Source: Lagopus muta (Eukaryota > Chordata > Aves > Galliformes > Phasianidae). Taken from it: a stretch of DNA of 64,000 nucleotides. Positions within the stretch are counted from its first letter, which is position 1, and each line of letters starts with the position of its first letter. The stretch is from positions 310,001 to 374,000 of the forward strand of contig NC_064468.1 in assembly GCF_023343835.1 (NCBI RefSeq), written 5' to 3'. Positions 32,731 through 47,700 of this stretch are shown piece by piece. The notes below the pieces were generated by a model. The model was not told the origin of the DNA and did no database searches. It was given only the letters and a program-made list of their open reading frames with translations. The position numbers were made by a program, and so were the translations under genes.

Positions 32731-35700
32731 CATGAGGTCATATGGGGTGATTGACGTCCTTTGGTGTGTTTTAGGTCATTTGGTGCGCCGGACGTCATTT
32801 GGTCTGGGTGACTTCATTTGGTCGCTATGACCTCATATGATGTCAGTATGAGGTCATATGGGGTATTTTACATGATTTGGGGCGTTCTCCGTCATTTGGT
32901 GCGCCGGACGTCATTTGGTCCGGGTGACTTCATTTGGTCGGTATGTCCTCATATGAGGTCTGTATGAGGTCATATGGGGTTTTTTACATGATTTGGGGCG
33001 TTCTCCGTCATTTGGTGCGCCGGACGTCATTTGGTCCGGGTGACTTCATTTGGTCGGTAAGTCCACATATGAGGTCTGTATGAGGTCATATGGGGTTTTT
33101 TACATGATTTGGGGCGTTCTCCGTCATTTGGTGCGCCGGACGTCATTTGGTCCGGGTGACTTCAATTGGTCGCCATGACCTCATATGAGGTCTGTATGAG
33201 GTCATATGGGGTTTATTACATGATTTGGGGCGTTCTCAGTCATTTGGTGCGCCGGACGTCATTTGGTCCGGGTGACTTCATTTGGTCGGTATGTCCTCAT
33301 ATGAGGTCTGTATGAGGTCATATGGGGTTTTTTACATGATTTGGGGCGTTCTCCGTCATTTGGTGCGTCGGACGTCATTTGTTCCGGGTGACTTCATTTG
33401 GTCGCTATGACCTCATATGAGGTCTGTATGAGGTCATATGGGGTTTTTTACATGATTTGGGGCGTTCTCCGTCATTTGGTGCGCCGGACGTCATTTGTTC
33501 CGGGTGACTTCATTTGGTCCGGGTGACTTCATTTGGTCAGTATGTCCTCATATGAGGTCTGCATGAGGTCATATGGGGTTTTTTACATGATTTGGGGCGT
33601 TCTCCGTCATTTGGTGCGCCGGACGTCATTTGGTCCGGGTGACCTCATTTGGTCGCTATGACCTCATATGACGTCTGTATGAGCTCATATGGGGTTGTTT
33701 ACATGATTTGGGGCGTTCTCCGTCATTTGGTGCGCCGGACGTCATTTGGTCCGGGTGACTTCATTTGGTCGCTATGACCTCATATGAGGTCTGTATGAGG
33801 TCATATGGGGTTTTTTACATGATTTGGGGCGTTCTTCGTCATTTGGTGCGCCGGACGTCATTTGTTCCGGGTGACTTCATTTGGTCCGGGTGACTTCATT
33901 TGGTCAGTATGTCCTCATATGAGGTCTGTATGAGGTCATATGGGGTTTTTTACATGATTTGGGGCGTTCTCCGTCATTTGGTGCGCCGGACGTCATTTGG
34001 TCCGGGTGACTTCATTTGGTCGCCATGACCTCATCTGAGGTCTGTATGAGGTCATATGGGGTTTTTTACATGATTTGGGGCGTTCTCCGTCATTTGGTGC
34101 GCCGGACGTCATTTGTTCCGGGTGACTTCATTTGGTCGCTATGTCCTCATATGACGTCTGTATGAGGTCATATGGGGTTTTTTACATGATTTGGGGCGTT
34201 CTCCGTCATTTGGTGCGCCGGACGTCATTTGGTCCCGGTGACTTCATTTGCTCGCTATGACCTCATATGACGTCTGTATGAGGTCATATGGGGTTTTTTA
34301 CATGATTTGGGGCGTTCTCCGTCATTTGGTGCGCCGGACGTCATTTGTTCCGGGTGACTTCATTTGGTCGCCATGACCTCATATGAGGTCTGTACGAGGT
34401 CATATGGGGTTTTTTACATGATTTGGGGCGTTCTCCGTCATTTGGTGCGCCGGACGTCATTTGGTCCGGGTGACTTCATTTGGTCGCTATGTCCCCATAT
34501 GAGGTATGCATGAGGTCATATGCGGTTTTTTACATGATTTGGGGCGTTCTCCGTCCTTTGGTGCGCCGGACGTCATTTGGTCCGGGTGACTTCATTTGGT
34601 CGCTATGTCCCCATATGAGGTATGCATGAGGTCATATGCGGTTTTTTACATGAATTGGGGCGTTCTCCATCATTTGGTGCGCCGGACGTCATTTGGTCCG
34701 GGTGACTTCATTTGGTCGGTATGTCCCCATATGACGTCTGTATGAGGTCATATGGGGTTTTTTACATGATTTGGGGCGTTCTCCGTCCTTTGGTGCGCCG
34801 GATGTCATTTGGTCCGGGTGACTTCATTTGGTCGCTATGACCTCATATGAGGTCTGTATGAGGTCATATGGGGTTTTTTACATGGTTTGGGGCGTTCTCC
34901 GTCATTTGGTGCGCCGGACGTCATTTGGTCCGGGTGACTTCATTTGGTCGCTATGACCTCATATGAGGTCTGTATGAGGTCATATGGGGTTTTTTACATG
35001 ATTTGGGGCGTTCTCCGTCCTTTGGTGCGCCGGACGTCATTTGGTCCCGGTGACTTCATTTGCTCGCTATGACCTCATATGAGGTCTGTATGAATTCATA
35101 TGGGGTTTTTTACATGATTTGGGGCGTTCTCCGTCATTTGGTGCGCCGGACGTCATTTGGTCCGGGTGACTTCATTTGGTCGCCATGACCTCATATGACG
35201 TCTGTATGAGGTCATATGGGGTTTTTTACATGATTTGGGGCGTTCTCCGTCCTTTGGTGCGCCGGACGTCATTTGGTCCGGGTGACTTCATTTGGTCGCT
35301 ATGACCTCATATGACGTCTGTATGAGGTCATATGGGGTTTTTTACATGATTTGGGGCGTTCTCCGTCATTTGGTGCGCCGGACGTCATTTGGTCCGGGTG
35401 ACTTCATTTGGTTGCTATGACCTCATATGAGGTCTGTATGAGGTCATATGGGGTTTTTTACATGATTTGGGGCGTTCTCCGTCATTTGGTGCGCCGGACG
35501 TCATTTGGTCCGGGTGACTTCATTTGGTCCGGGTGACTTCATTTGGTCGGTATGTCCTCATATGAGGTCTGTATGAGGTCATATGGGGTTTTTTACATGA
35601 TTTGGGGCGTTCTCCGTCATTTGGTGCGCCGGACGACATTTGGTCCGGGTGACTTCATTTGGTCGCTATGACCTCATATGAGGTCTGTATGAGGTCATAT

Positions 35701-38700
35701 GGGGTTTTTTACATGATTTGGGGCGTTCTCCGTCATTTGGTGCGCCGGACGTCATTTGGTCCGGGTGACTTCATTTGGTCGGTATGTCCCCATATGACGT
35801 CTGTATGAGGTCATATGGGGTTTTTTACATGATTTGGGGTGTTCTCCGTCATTTGGTGCGCCGGACGTCATTTGTTCCGGGTGACTTCATTTGGTCGCTA
35901 TGACCTCATATGAGGTCTGTATGAGGTCATATGGGGTTTTTTACATGATTTGGGGCGTTCTCCGTCCTTTGGTGCGCCGGACGTCATTTGGTCCGGGTGA
36001 CTTCATTTGGTCGGTATGACCTCATATGAGGTCTGTATGAGGTCATATGGGGTTTTTTATATGATTTGGGGCGTTCTCCGTCATTTGGTGCGCCGGACGT
36101 CATTTGGTCCGGGTGACTTCATTTGGTCGCTATGTCCCCATATGACGTCTGTATGAGGTCATATGGGGTTGTTTGCATGATTTGGGGCGTTCTCCGTCCT
36201 TTGGTGCGCCGGACGTCATTTGGTCCGGGTGACTTCATTTGGTCGCTATGACCTCATATGAGGTCTGTATGAGGTCATATGGGGTTTTTTACATGATTTG
36301 GGGCGTTCTCCGTCATTTGGTGCGCCGGACGTCATTTGGTCCGGGTGACTTCATTTGGTCGCCATGACCTCATATGAGGTCTGTATGAGGTCATATGGGG
36401 TTTTTTACATGATTTGGGGCGTTCTCCGTCATTTGTTGCGCCAGACGTCATTTGGTCCGGGTGAGTTCATTTGGTCGCTATGACCTCATATGAGGTCTGT
36501 ATGAGGTCATATGGGGTTTTTTACATGATTTGGGGCGTTCTCCGTCATTTGGTGCGCCGGACGTCATTTGTTCCGGGTGACTTCATTTGGTCGCTATGAC
36601 CTCATATGAGGTCTGTATGAGGTCATATGGGGTTTTTTACATGATTTGGGGCGTTCTCCGTCCTTTGGTGCGCCGGACGTCATTTGGTCCGGGTGACTTC
36701 ATTTGGTCGGTATGACCTCATATGAGGTCTGTATGAGGTCATATGGGGTTTTGTACATGATTTGGGGCGTTCTCCGTCCTTTGGTGCGCCGGACGTCATT
36801 TGGTCCGGGTGAGTTCATTTGGTCGCTATGACCTCATATGAGGTCTGTATGAGGTCATATGGGGTTTTTTACATGATTTGGGGCGTTCTCCATCATTTGG
36901 TGCGCCGGACGTCATTTGGTCCGGGTGACTTCATTTGGTCGGTATGTCCCCATATGAGGTCTGTATGAGGTCATATGGGGTTTTTTACATGATTTGGGGC
37001 GTTCTCCGTCCTTTGGTGCGCCGGACGTCATTTGTTCCGGGTGACTTCATGTGGTCGCTATGACCTCATATGAGGTCTGTATGAGGTCTTATGGGGTTTT
37101 TTACATGATTTGGGGCGTTCTCCGTCCTTTGGTGCGCCGGACGTCATTTGGTCCGGGTGACTTCATTTGGTCGCTATGACCTCATATGACGTCTGTATGA
37201 GGTCATATGGGGTTTTTTACATGACTTGGGGCGTTCTCCGTCATTTGGTGCGCCGGACGTCATTTGGTCCGGGTGACTTCATTTGGTCGCTATGACCTCA
37301 TATGACGTCTGTATGAGGTCATATGGGGTTTTTTACATGATTTGGGGCGTTCTCCGTCATTTGGTGCGCCGGACGTCATTTGGTCCGGGTGAGTTCATTT
37401 GGTCGCTATGACCTCATATGACGTCTGTATGAGGTCATATGGGGTTTTTTACATGATTTGGGGCGTTCTCCGTCATTCGGTGCGCCGGACGTCATTTGGT
37501 CCGGGTGACTTCAATTGGTCGCTATGACCTCATATGACGTCTGTATGAGGTCATATGGGGTTTTTTACATGATTTGGGGCGTTCTCCGTCCTTTGGTGCG
37601 CCGGACGTCATTTGGTCCGGGTGACTTCATTTGGTCGCTATGACCTCATATGACGTCTGTATGAGGTCATATGGGGTTTTTTACATGATTTGGGGCGTTC
37701 TCCGTCCTTTGGTGCGCCGGACGTCATTTGGTCCGGGTGACTTCATTTGGTCGCTATGACCTCATATGATGTCTGTATGAGGTCATATGGGGTTTTTTAC
37801 ATGATTTGGGGCGTTCTCCGTCATTTGGTGCGCCGGACGTCATTTGGTCCGGGTGACTTCATTTGGTCGGTATGTCCCCATATGAGGTCTGTATGAGGTC
37901 ATATGGGGTTTTTTACATGATTTGGGGCGTTCTCCGTCCTTTGGTGCGCCGGACGTCATTTGGTCCGGGTGACTTCATTTGGTCGCTATGACCTCATATG
38001 AGGTCTGTATGAGGTCTTATGGGGTTTTTTACATGATTTGGGGCGTTCTCCGTCCTTTGGTGCGCCGGACGTCATTTGGTCCGGGTGACTTCATTTGGTC
38101 GCTATGACCTCATATGAGGTCTGTATGAGGTCATATGGGGTTTTTTTACATGACTTGGGGCGTTCTCCGTCATTTGGTGCGCCGGACGTCATTTGGTCCG
38201 GGTGACTTCATTTGGTCGCTATGACCTCATATGACGTCTGTATGAGGTCATATGGGGTTTTTTACATGATTTGGGGCGTTCTCCGTCATTTGGTGCGCCG
38301 GACGTCATTTGGTCCGGGTGAGTTCATTTGGTCGCTATGACCTCATATGAGGTCTGTATGAGGTCATATGGGGTTTTTTACATGATTTGGGGCGTTCTCC
38401 GTCATTCGGTGCGCCGGACGTCATTTGGTCCGGGTGACTTCAATTGGTCGCTATGACCTCATATGACGTCTGTATGAGGTCATATGGGGTTTTTTACATG
38501 ATTTGGGGCGTTCTCCGTCCTTTGGTGCGCCGGACGTCATTTGGTCCGGGTGACTTCATTTGGTCGCTATGACCTCATATGACGTCTGTATGAGGTCATA
38601 TGGGGTTTTTTACATGATTTGGGGCGTTCTCCGTCCTTTGGTGCGCCGGACGTCATTTGGTCCGGGTGACTTCATTTGGTCGCTATGACCTCATATGACG

Positions 38701-41700
38701 TCTGTATGAGGTCATATGGGGTTTTTTACATGATTTGGGGCGTTCTCCGTCATTTGGTGCGCCGGACGTCATTTGGTCCGGGTGACTTCATTTGGTCGCT
38801 ATGACCTCATATGAGGTCTGTATGAGGTCATATGGGGTTTTTTACATGATTTGGGGCGTTCTCCGTCATTTGGTGCGCCGGACGTCATTTGGTCCGGGTG
38901 ACTTCATTTGGTCGGTATGTCCCCATATGAGGTCTGTATGAGGTCATATGGGGTTTTTTACATGATTTGGGGCGTTCTCCGTCATTTGGTGCGCCGGACG
39001 TCATTTGGTCCGGGTGACTTCATTTGGTCGCTATGACCTCATATGAGGTCTGTATGAGGTCATATGGGGTTTTTTACATGATTTGGGGCGTTCTCCGTCC
39101 TTTGGTGCGCCGGACGTCATTTGTTCCGGGTGACTTCATTTGGTCGCTATGACCTCATATGAGGTCTGTATGAGGTCATATGGGGTTTTTTACATGATTT
39201 GGGGCGTTCTCCGTCCTTTGGTGCGCCGGACGTCATTTGTTCCGGGTGACTTCATTTGGTCGCTATGACCTCATATGACGTCTGTATGAGGTCATATGGG
39301 GTTTTTTACATGATTTGGGCGTTCTCCGTCATTTGGTGCGCCGGACGTCATTTGTTCCGGGTGACTTCATTTGGTCGCTATGACCTCATATGAGGTCTGT
39401 ATGAGGTCATATGGGGTTTTTTACATGATTTGGGGCGTTCTCCGTCCTTTGGTGCGCCGGACGTCATTTGGTCCGGGTGACTTCATTTGGTCGCTATGAC
39501 CTCATATGAGGTCTGTATGAGGTCATATGGGGTTTTTTACATGATTTGGGGCGTTCTCCGTCATTTGGTGCGCCGGACGTCATTTGGTCCGGGTGAGTTC
39601 ATTTGGTCGCTATGACCTCATATGAGGTCTGTATGAGGTCATATGGGGTTTTTTACATGATTTGGGGCGTTCTCCGTCATTTGGTGCGCCGGACGTCATT
39701 TGGTCCGGGTGACTTCATTTGGTCGCTATGACCTCATATGAGGTCTGTATGAGGTCATATGGGGTTTTTTACATGATTTGGGGCGTTCTCCGTCATTTGG
39801 TGCGCCGGACGTCATTTGGTCCGGGTGACTTCATTTGGTCGCTATGACCTCATATGACGTCTGTATGAGGTCATATGGGGTTTTTTACATGATTTGGGGC
39901 GTTCTCCGTCCTTTGGTGCGCCGGACGTCATTTGTTCCGGGTGACTTCATTTGGTCGCTATGACCTCATATGAGGTCTGTATGAGGTCATATGGGGTTTT
40001 TTACATGATTTGGGGCGTTCTCCGTCCTTTGGTGCGCCGGACGTCATTTGTTCCGGGTGACTTCATTTGGTCGCTATGACCTCATATGACGTCTGTATGA
40101 GGTCATATGGGGTTTTTTACATGATTTGGGCGTTCTCCGTCATTTGGTGCGCCGGACGTCATTTGTTCCGGGTGACTTCATTTGGTCGCTATGACCTCAT
40201 ATGAGGTCTGTATGAGGTCATATGGGGTTTTTTACATGATTTGGGGCGTTCTCCGTCCTTTGGTGCGCCGGACGTCATTTGGTCCGGGTGACTTCATTTG
40301 GTCGCTATGACCTCATATGACGTCTGTATGAGGTCATATGGGGTTTTTTACATGATTTGGGGCGTTCTCCGTCATTTGGTGCGCCGGACGTCATTTGGTC
40401 CGGGTGACTTCATTTGGTCGGTATGTCCCCATATGAGGTCTGTATGAGGTCATATGGGGTTTTTTACATGATTTGGGGCGTTCTCCGTCATTTGGTGCGC
40501 CGGACGTCATTTGTTCCGGGTGACTTCATTTGGTCGCTATGACCTCATATGAGGTCTGTATGAGGTCATATGGGGTTTTTTACATGATTTGGGGCGTTCT
40601 CCGTCCTTTGGTGCGCCGGACGTCATTTGGTCCGGGTGACTTCATTTGGTCGCTATGACCTCATATGAGGTCTGTATGAGGTCATATGGGGTTTTTTACA
40701 TGATTTGGGGCGTTCTCCGTCATTTGGTGCGCCGGACGTCATTTGGTCCGGGTGACTTCATTTGGTCGCTATGACCTCATATGAGGTCTGTATGAGGTCA
40801 TATGGGGTTTTTTACATGATTTGGGGCGTTCTCCGTCATTTGGTGCGCCGGACGTCATTTGTTCCGGGTGACTTCATTTGGTCGCTATGACCTCATATGA
40901 GGTCTGTATGAGGTCATATGGGGTTTTTTACATGATTTGGGGCGTTCTCCGTCATTTGGTGCGCCGGACGTCATTTGGTCCGGGTGACTTCATTTGGTCG
41001 CTATGACCTCATATGAGGTCTGTATGAGGTCATATGGGGTTTTTTACATGATTTGGGGCGTTCTCCGTCCTTTGGTGCGCCGGACCTCATTTGGTCCGGG
41101 TGACTTCATTTGGTCGCTATGACCTCATATGACGTCTGTATGAGGTCATATGGGGTTTTTTACATGATTTGGGCGTTCTCCGTCATTTGGTGCGCCGGAC
41201 GTCATTTGGTCCGGGTGACTTCATTTGGTCGCTATGACCTCATATGAGGTCTGTATGAGGTCATATGGGGTTTTTTACATGATTTGGGGCGTTCTCCGTC
41301 ATTTGGTGCGCCGGACGTCATTTGGTCCGGGTGAGTTCATTTGGTCGCTATGACCTCATATGAGGTCTGTATGAGGTCATATGGGGTTTTTTACATGATT
41401 TGGGGCGTTCTCCGTCCTTTGGTGCGCCGGACGTCATTTGGTCCGGGTGACTTCATTTGGTCGGTATGACCTCATATGAGGTCTGTATGAGGTCATATGG
41501 GGTTTTGTACATGATTTGGGGCGTTCTCCGTCATTTGGTGCGCCGGACGTCATTTGGTCCGGGTGACTTCATTTGGTCGCTATGACCTCATATGAGGTCT
41601 GTATGAGGTCATATGGGGTTTTTTACATGAATATGGGCGTTCTCCGTCATTTGGTGCGCCGGACGTCATTTGGTCCGGGTGACTTCATTTGGTCGCTATG

Positions 41701-44700
41701 ACCTCATATGAGGTCTGTATGAGGTCATATGGGGTTTTTTACATGATTTGGGGCGTTCTCCGTCATTTGGTGCGCCGGACGTCATTTGGTCCGGGTGACT
41801 TCATTTGGTCGCCATGACCTCATATGAGGTCTGTATGAGGTCATATGGGGTTTTTTACATGATTTGGGGCGTTCTCCGTCATTTGTTGCGCCGGACGTCA
41901 TTTGGTCCGGGTGACTTCATTTGGTCGCTATGACCTCATATGAGGTCTGTATGAGGTCATATGGGGTTTTTTACATGATTTGGGGCGTTCTCCGTCATTT
42001 GGTGCGCCGGACGTCATTTGGTCCGGGTGACTTCATTTGGTCGCTATGACCTCATATGAGGTCTGTATGAGGTCATATGGGGTTTTTTACATGATTTGGG
42101 GCGTTCTCCGTCCTTTGGTGCGCCGGACGTCATTTGTTCCGGGTGACTTCATTTGGTCGGTATGACCTCATATGAGGTCTGTATGAGGTCATATGGGGTT
42201 TTGTACATGATTTGGGGCGTTCTCCGTCCTTTGGTGCGCCGGACGTCATTTGGTCCGGGTGAGTTCATTTGGTCGCTATGACCTCATATGAGGTCTGTAT
42301 GAGGTCATATGGGGTTTTTTACATGATTTGGGGCGTTCTCCATCATTTGGTGCGCCGGACGTCATTTGGTCCGGGTGACTTCATTTGGTCGGTATGTCCC
42401 CATATGAGGTCTGTATGAGGTCATATGGGGTTTTTTACATGATTTGGGGCGTTCTCCGTCCTTTGGTGCGCCGGACGTCATTTGTTCCGGGTGACTTCAT
42501 GTGGTCGCTATGACCTCATATGAGGTCTGTATGAGGTCTTATGGGGTTTTTTACATGATTTGGGGCGTTCTCCGTCCTTTGGTGCGCCGGACGTCATTTG
42601 GTCCGGGTGACTTCATTTGGTCGCTATGACCTCATATGACGTCTGTATGAGGTCATATGGGGTTTTTTACATGACTTGGGGCGTTCTCCGTCATTTGGTG
42701 CGCCGGACGTCATTTGGTCCGGGTGACTTCATTTGGTCGGTATGACCTCATATGACGTCTGTATGAGGTCATATGGGGTTTTTTACATGATTTGGGGCGT
42801 TCTCCGTCATTTGGTGCGCCGGACGTCATTTGGTCCGGGTGAGTTCATTTGGTCGCTATGACCTCATATGAGGTCTGTATGAGGTCATATGGGGTTTTTT
42901 ACATGATTTGGGGCGTTCTCCGTCATTCGGTGCGCCGGACGTCATTTGGTCCGGGTGACTTCAATTGGTCGCTATGACCTCATATGACGTCTGTATGAGG
43001 TCATATGGGGTTTTTTACATGATTTGGGGCGTTCTCCGTCCTTTGGTGCGCCGGACGTCATTTGGTCCGGGTGACTTCATTTGGTCGCTATGACCTCATA
43101 TGACGTCTGTATGAGGTCATATGGGGTTTTTTACATGATTTGGGGCGTTCTCCGTCCTTTGGTGCGCCGGACGTCATTTGGTCCGGGTGACTTCATTTGG
43201 TCGCTATGACCTCATATGACGTCTGTATGAGGTCATATGGGGTTTTTTACATGATTTGGGGCGTTCTCCGTCATTTGGTGCGCCGGACGTCATTTGTTCC
43301 GGGTGACTTCATTTGGTCGCTATGACCTCATATGAGGTCTGTATGAGGTCATATGGGGTTTTTTACATGATTTGGGGCGTTCTCCGTCATTTGGTGCGCC
43401 GGACGTTATTTGGTCCGGGTGACTTCATTTGGTCGGTATGTCCCCATATGACGTCTGTATGAGGTCATATGGGGTTTTTTACATGATTTGGGGCGTTCTC
43501 CGTCATTTGGTGCGCCGGACGTCATTTGGTCCGGGTGACTTCATTTGGTCGTTATGTCCCCATATGAGGTCTGTATGAGGTCATATGGGGTTTTTTACAT
43601 GATTTGGGGCGTTCTCCGTCATTTGGTGCGCCGGACGTCATTTGTTCCGGGTGACTTCATTTGGTCGCTATGACCTCATATGAGGTCTGTATGAGGTCAT
43701 ATGGGGTTTTTTACATGATTTGGGGCGTTCTCCGTCATTTGGTGCGCCGGACGTCATTTGGTCCGGGTGACTTCATTTGGTCGCTATGACCTCATATGAG
43801 GTCTGTATGAGGTCATATGGGGTTTTTTACATGATTTGGGGCGTTCTCCGTCCTTTGGTGCGCCGGACGTCATTTGTTCCGGGTGACTTCATTTGGTCGC
43901 TATGACCTCATATGAGGTCTGTATGAGGTCATATGGGGTTTTTTACATGATTTGGGCGTTCTCCGTCATTTGGTGCGCCGGACGTCATTTGTTCCGGGTG
44001 ACTTCATTTGGTCGCTATGACCTCATATGAGGTCTGTATGAGGTCATATGGGGTTTTTTACATGATTTGGGGCGTTCTCCGTCCTTTGGTGCGCCGGACG
44101 TCATTTGGTCCGGGTGACTTCATTTGGTCGGTATGACCTCATATGACGTCTGTATGAGGTCATATGGGGTTGTTTACATGATTTGGGGCGTTCTCCGTCA
44201 TTTGGTGCGCCGGACGTCATTTGGTCCGGGTGACTTCATTTGGTCGCTATGACCTCATATGAGGTCTGTATGAGGTCATATGGGGTTTTTTACATGAATT
44301 GGGGCGTTCTCCGTCATTTGGTGCGCCGGACGTCATTTGGTCCGGGTGACTTCATTTGGTCGCTATGACCTCATATGAGGTCTGTATGAGGTCATATGGG
44401 GTTTTTTACATGATTTGGGGCGTTCTCCATCATTTGGTGCGCCGGACGTCATTTGGTCCGGGTGACTTCATTTGGTCGTTATGTCCCCATATGACGTCTG
44501 TATGAGGTCATATGGGGTTTTTTACATGATTTGGGGCGTTCTCCATCATTTGGTGAACCGGACGTCATTTGGTCCCGGTGACTTCATTTGCTCGCTATGA
44601 CCTCATATGACGTCTGTATGAGGTCATATGGGGTTTTTTACATGATTTGGGGCGTTCTCCGTCATTTGGTGCGCCGGACGTCATTTGTTCCGGGTGACTT

Positions 44701-47700
44701 CATTTGGTCGCTATGACCTCATATGAGGTCTGTATGAGGTCTTATCGGGTTTTTTACATGATTTGGGGCGTTCTCCGTCCTTTGGTGCGCCGGACGTCAT
44801 TTGGTCCGGGTGACTTCATTTGGTCGCTATGACCTCATATGAGGTCTGTATGAGGTCATATGGGGTTTTTTACATGATTTGGGGCGTTCTCCGTCATTCG
44901 GTGCGCCGGACGTCATTTGGTCCGGGTGACTTCAATTGGTCGCTATGACCTCATATGACGTCTGTATGAGGTCATATGGGGTTTTTTACATGATTTGGGG
45001 CGTTCTCCGTCCTTTGGTGCGCCGGACGTCATTTGGTCCGGGTGACTTCATTTGGTCGGTATGTCCCCATATGACGTCTGTATGAGGTCATATGGGGTTT
45101 TTTACATGATTTGGGGCGTTCTCCGTCATTTGGTGCGCCGGACGTCATTTGGTCCGGGTGAGTTCATTTGGTCGCTATGACCTCATATGAGGTCTGTATG
45201 AGGTCATATGGGGTTTTTTACATGATTTGGGGCGTTCTCCGTCCTTTGGTGCGCCGGACGTCATTTGGTCCGGGTGACTTCATTTGGTCGGTATGTCCCC
45301 ATATGACGTCTGTATGAGGTCATATGGGGTTTTTTACATGATTTGGGGCGTTCTCCGTCATTTGGTGCGCCGGACGTCATTTGGTCCGGGTGAGTTCATT
45401 TGGTCGCTATGACCTCATATGAGGTCTGTATGAGGTCATATGGGGTTTTTTACATGATTTGGGGCGTTCTCCATCATTTGGTGCGCCGGACGTCATTTGG
45501 TCCGGGTGACTTCATTTGGTCGGTATGTCCCCATATGACGTCTGTATGAGGTCATATGGGGTTTTTTACATGATTTGGGGCGTTCTCCATCATTTGGTGC
45601 GCCGGACGTCATTTGGTCCGGGTGACTTCATTTGCTCGCTATGACCTCATATGACGTCTGTATGAGGTCATATGGGGTTTTTTACATGATTTGGGGCGTT
45701 CTCCGTCATTTGGTGCGCCGGACGTCATTTGTTCCGGGTGACTTCATTTGGTCGCTATGACCTCATATGAGGTCTGTATGAGGTCTTATCGGGTTTTTTA
45801 CATGATTTGGGGCGTTCTCCGTCCTTTGGTGCGCCGGACGTCATTTGGTCCGGGTGACTTCATTTGGTCGCTATGACCTCATATGACGTCTGTATGAGGT
45901 CATATGGGGTTTTTTACATGATTTGGGGCGTTCTCCGTCATTTGGTGCGCCGGACGTCATTTGGTCCGGGTGACTTCATTTGGTCGGTATGTCCCCATAT
46001 GACGTCTGTATGAGGTCATATGGGGTTTTTTACATGATTTGGGGCGTTCTCCGTCATTTGGTGCGCCGGACGTCATTTGGTCCGGGTGAGTTCATTTGGT
46101 CGCTATGACCTCATATGAGGTCTGTATGAGGTCATATGGGGTTTTTTACATGATTTGGGGCGTTCTCCGTCATTCGGTGCGCCGGACGTCATTTGGTCCG
46201 GGTGACTTCAATTGGTCGCTATGACCTCATATGACGTCTGTATGAGGTCATATGGGGTTTTTTACATGATTTGGGGCGTTCTCCGTCCTTTGGTGCGCCG
46301 GACGTCATTTGGTCCGGGTGACTTCATTTGGTCGCTATGACCTCATATGACGTCTGTATGAGGTCATATGGGGTTTTTTACATGATTTGGGGCGTTCTCC
46401 GTCCTTTGGTGCACCGGACGTCATTTGGTCCGGGTGACTTCATTTGGTCGCTATGACCTCATATGACGTCTGTATGAGGTCATATGGGGTTTTTTACATG
46501 ATTTGGGGCGTTCTCCGTCATTTGGTGCGCCGGACGTCATTTGGTCCGGGTGACTTCATTTGGTCGCTATGACCTCATATGAGGTCTGTATGAGGTCATA
46601 TGGGGTTTTTTACATGATTTGGGGCGTTCTCCGTCATTCGGTGCGCCGGACGTCATTTGGTCCGGGTGACTTCAATTGGTCGCTATGACCTCATATGAGG
46701 TCTGTATGAGGTCATATGGGGTTTTTTACATGATTTGGGGCGTTCTCCGTCCTTTGGTGCGGCCGGACGTCATTTGGTCCGGGTGACTTCATTTGGTCGC
46801 TATGACCTCATATGACGTCTGTATGAGGTCATATGGGGTTTTTTACATGATTTGGGGCGTTCTCCGTCATTTGGTGCGCCGGACGTCATTTGGTCCGGGT
46901 GACTTCATTTGGTCGCTATGACCTCATATGACGTCTGTATGAGGTCATATGGGGTTTTTTTACATGATTTGGGGCGTTCTCCGTCCTTTGGTGCGCCGGA
47001 CGTCATTTGGTCCGGGTGACTTCATTTGGTCGGTATGTCCCCATATGACGTCTGTATGAGGTCATATGGGGTTTTTTACATGATTTGGGGCGTTCTCCGT
47101 CATTTGGTGCGCCGGACGTCATTTGTTCCGGGTGACTTCATTTGGTCGGTATGTCCCCATATGACGTCTGTATGAGGTCATATGGGGTTTTTTACATGAT
47201 TTGGGGCGTTCTCCGTCATTTGGTGCGCCGGACGTCATTTGGTCCGGGTGAGTTCATTTGGTCGCTATGACCTCATATGAGGTCTGTATGAGGTCATATG
47301 GGGTTTTTTACATGATTTGGGGCGTTCTCCGTCCTTTGGTGCGCCGGACGTCATTTGGTCCGGGTGACTTCATTTGGTCGGTATGACCTCATATGACGTC
47401 TGTATGAGGTCAAATGGGGTTGTTTACATGATTTGGGGCGTTCTCCGTCATTTGGTGCGCCGGACGTCATTTGGTCCGGGTGACTTCATTTGGTCGCTAT
47501 GACCTCATATGAGGTCTGTATGAGGTCATATGGGGTTTTTTACATGAATTGGGGCGTTCTCCGTCATTTGGTGCGCCGGACGTCATTTGGTCCGGGTGAC
47601 TTCATTTGGTCGCTATGACCTCATATGAGGTCTGTATGAGGTCATATGGGGTTTTTTACATGATTTGGGGCGTTCTCCATCATTTGGTGCGCCGGACGTC

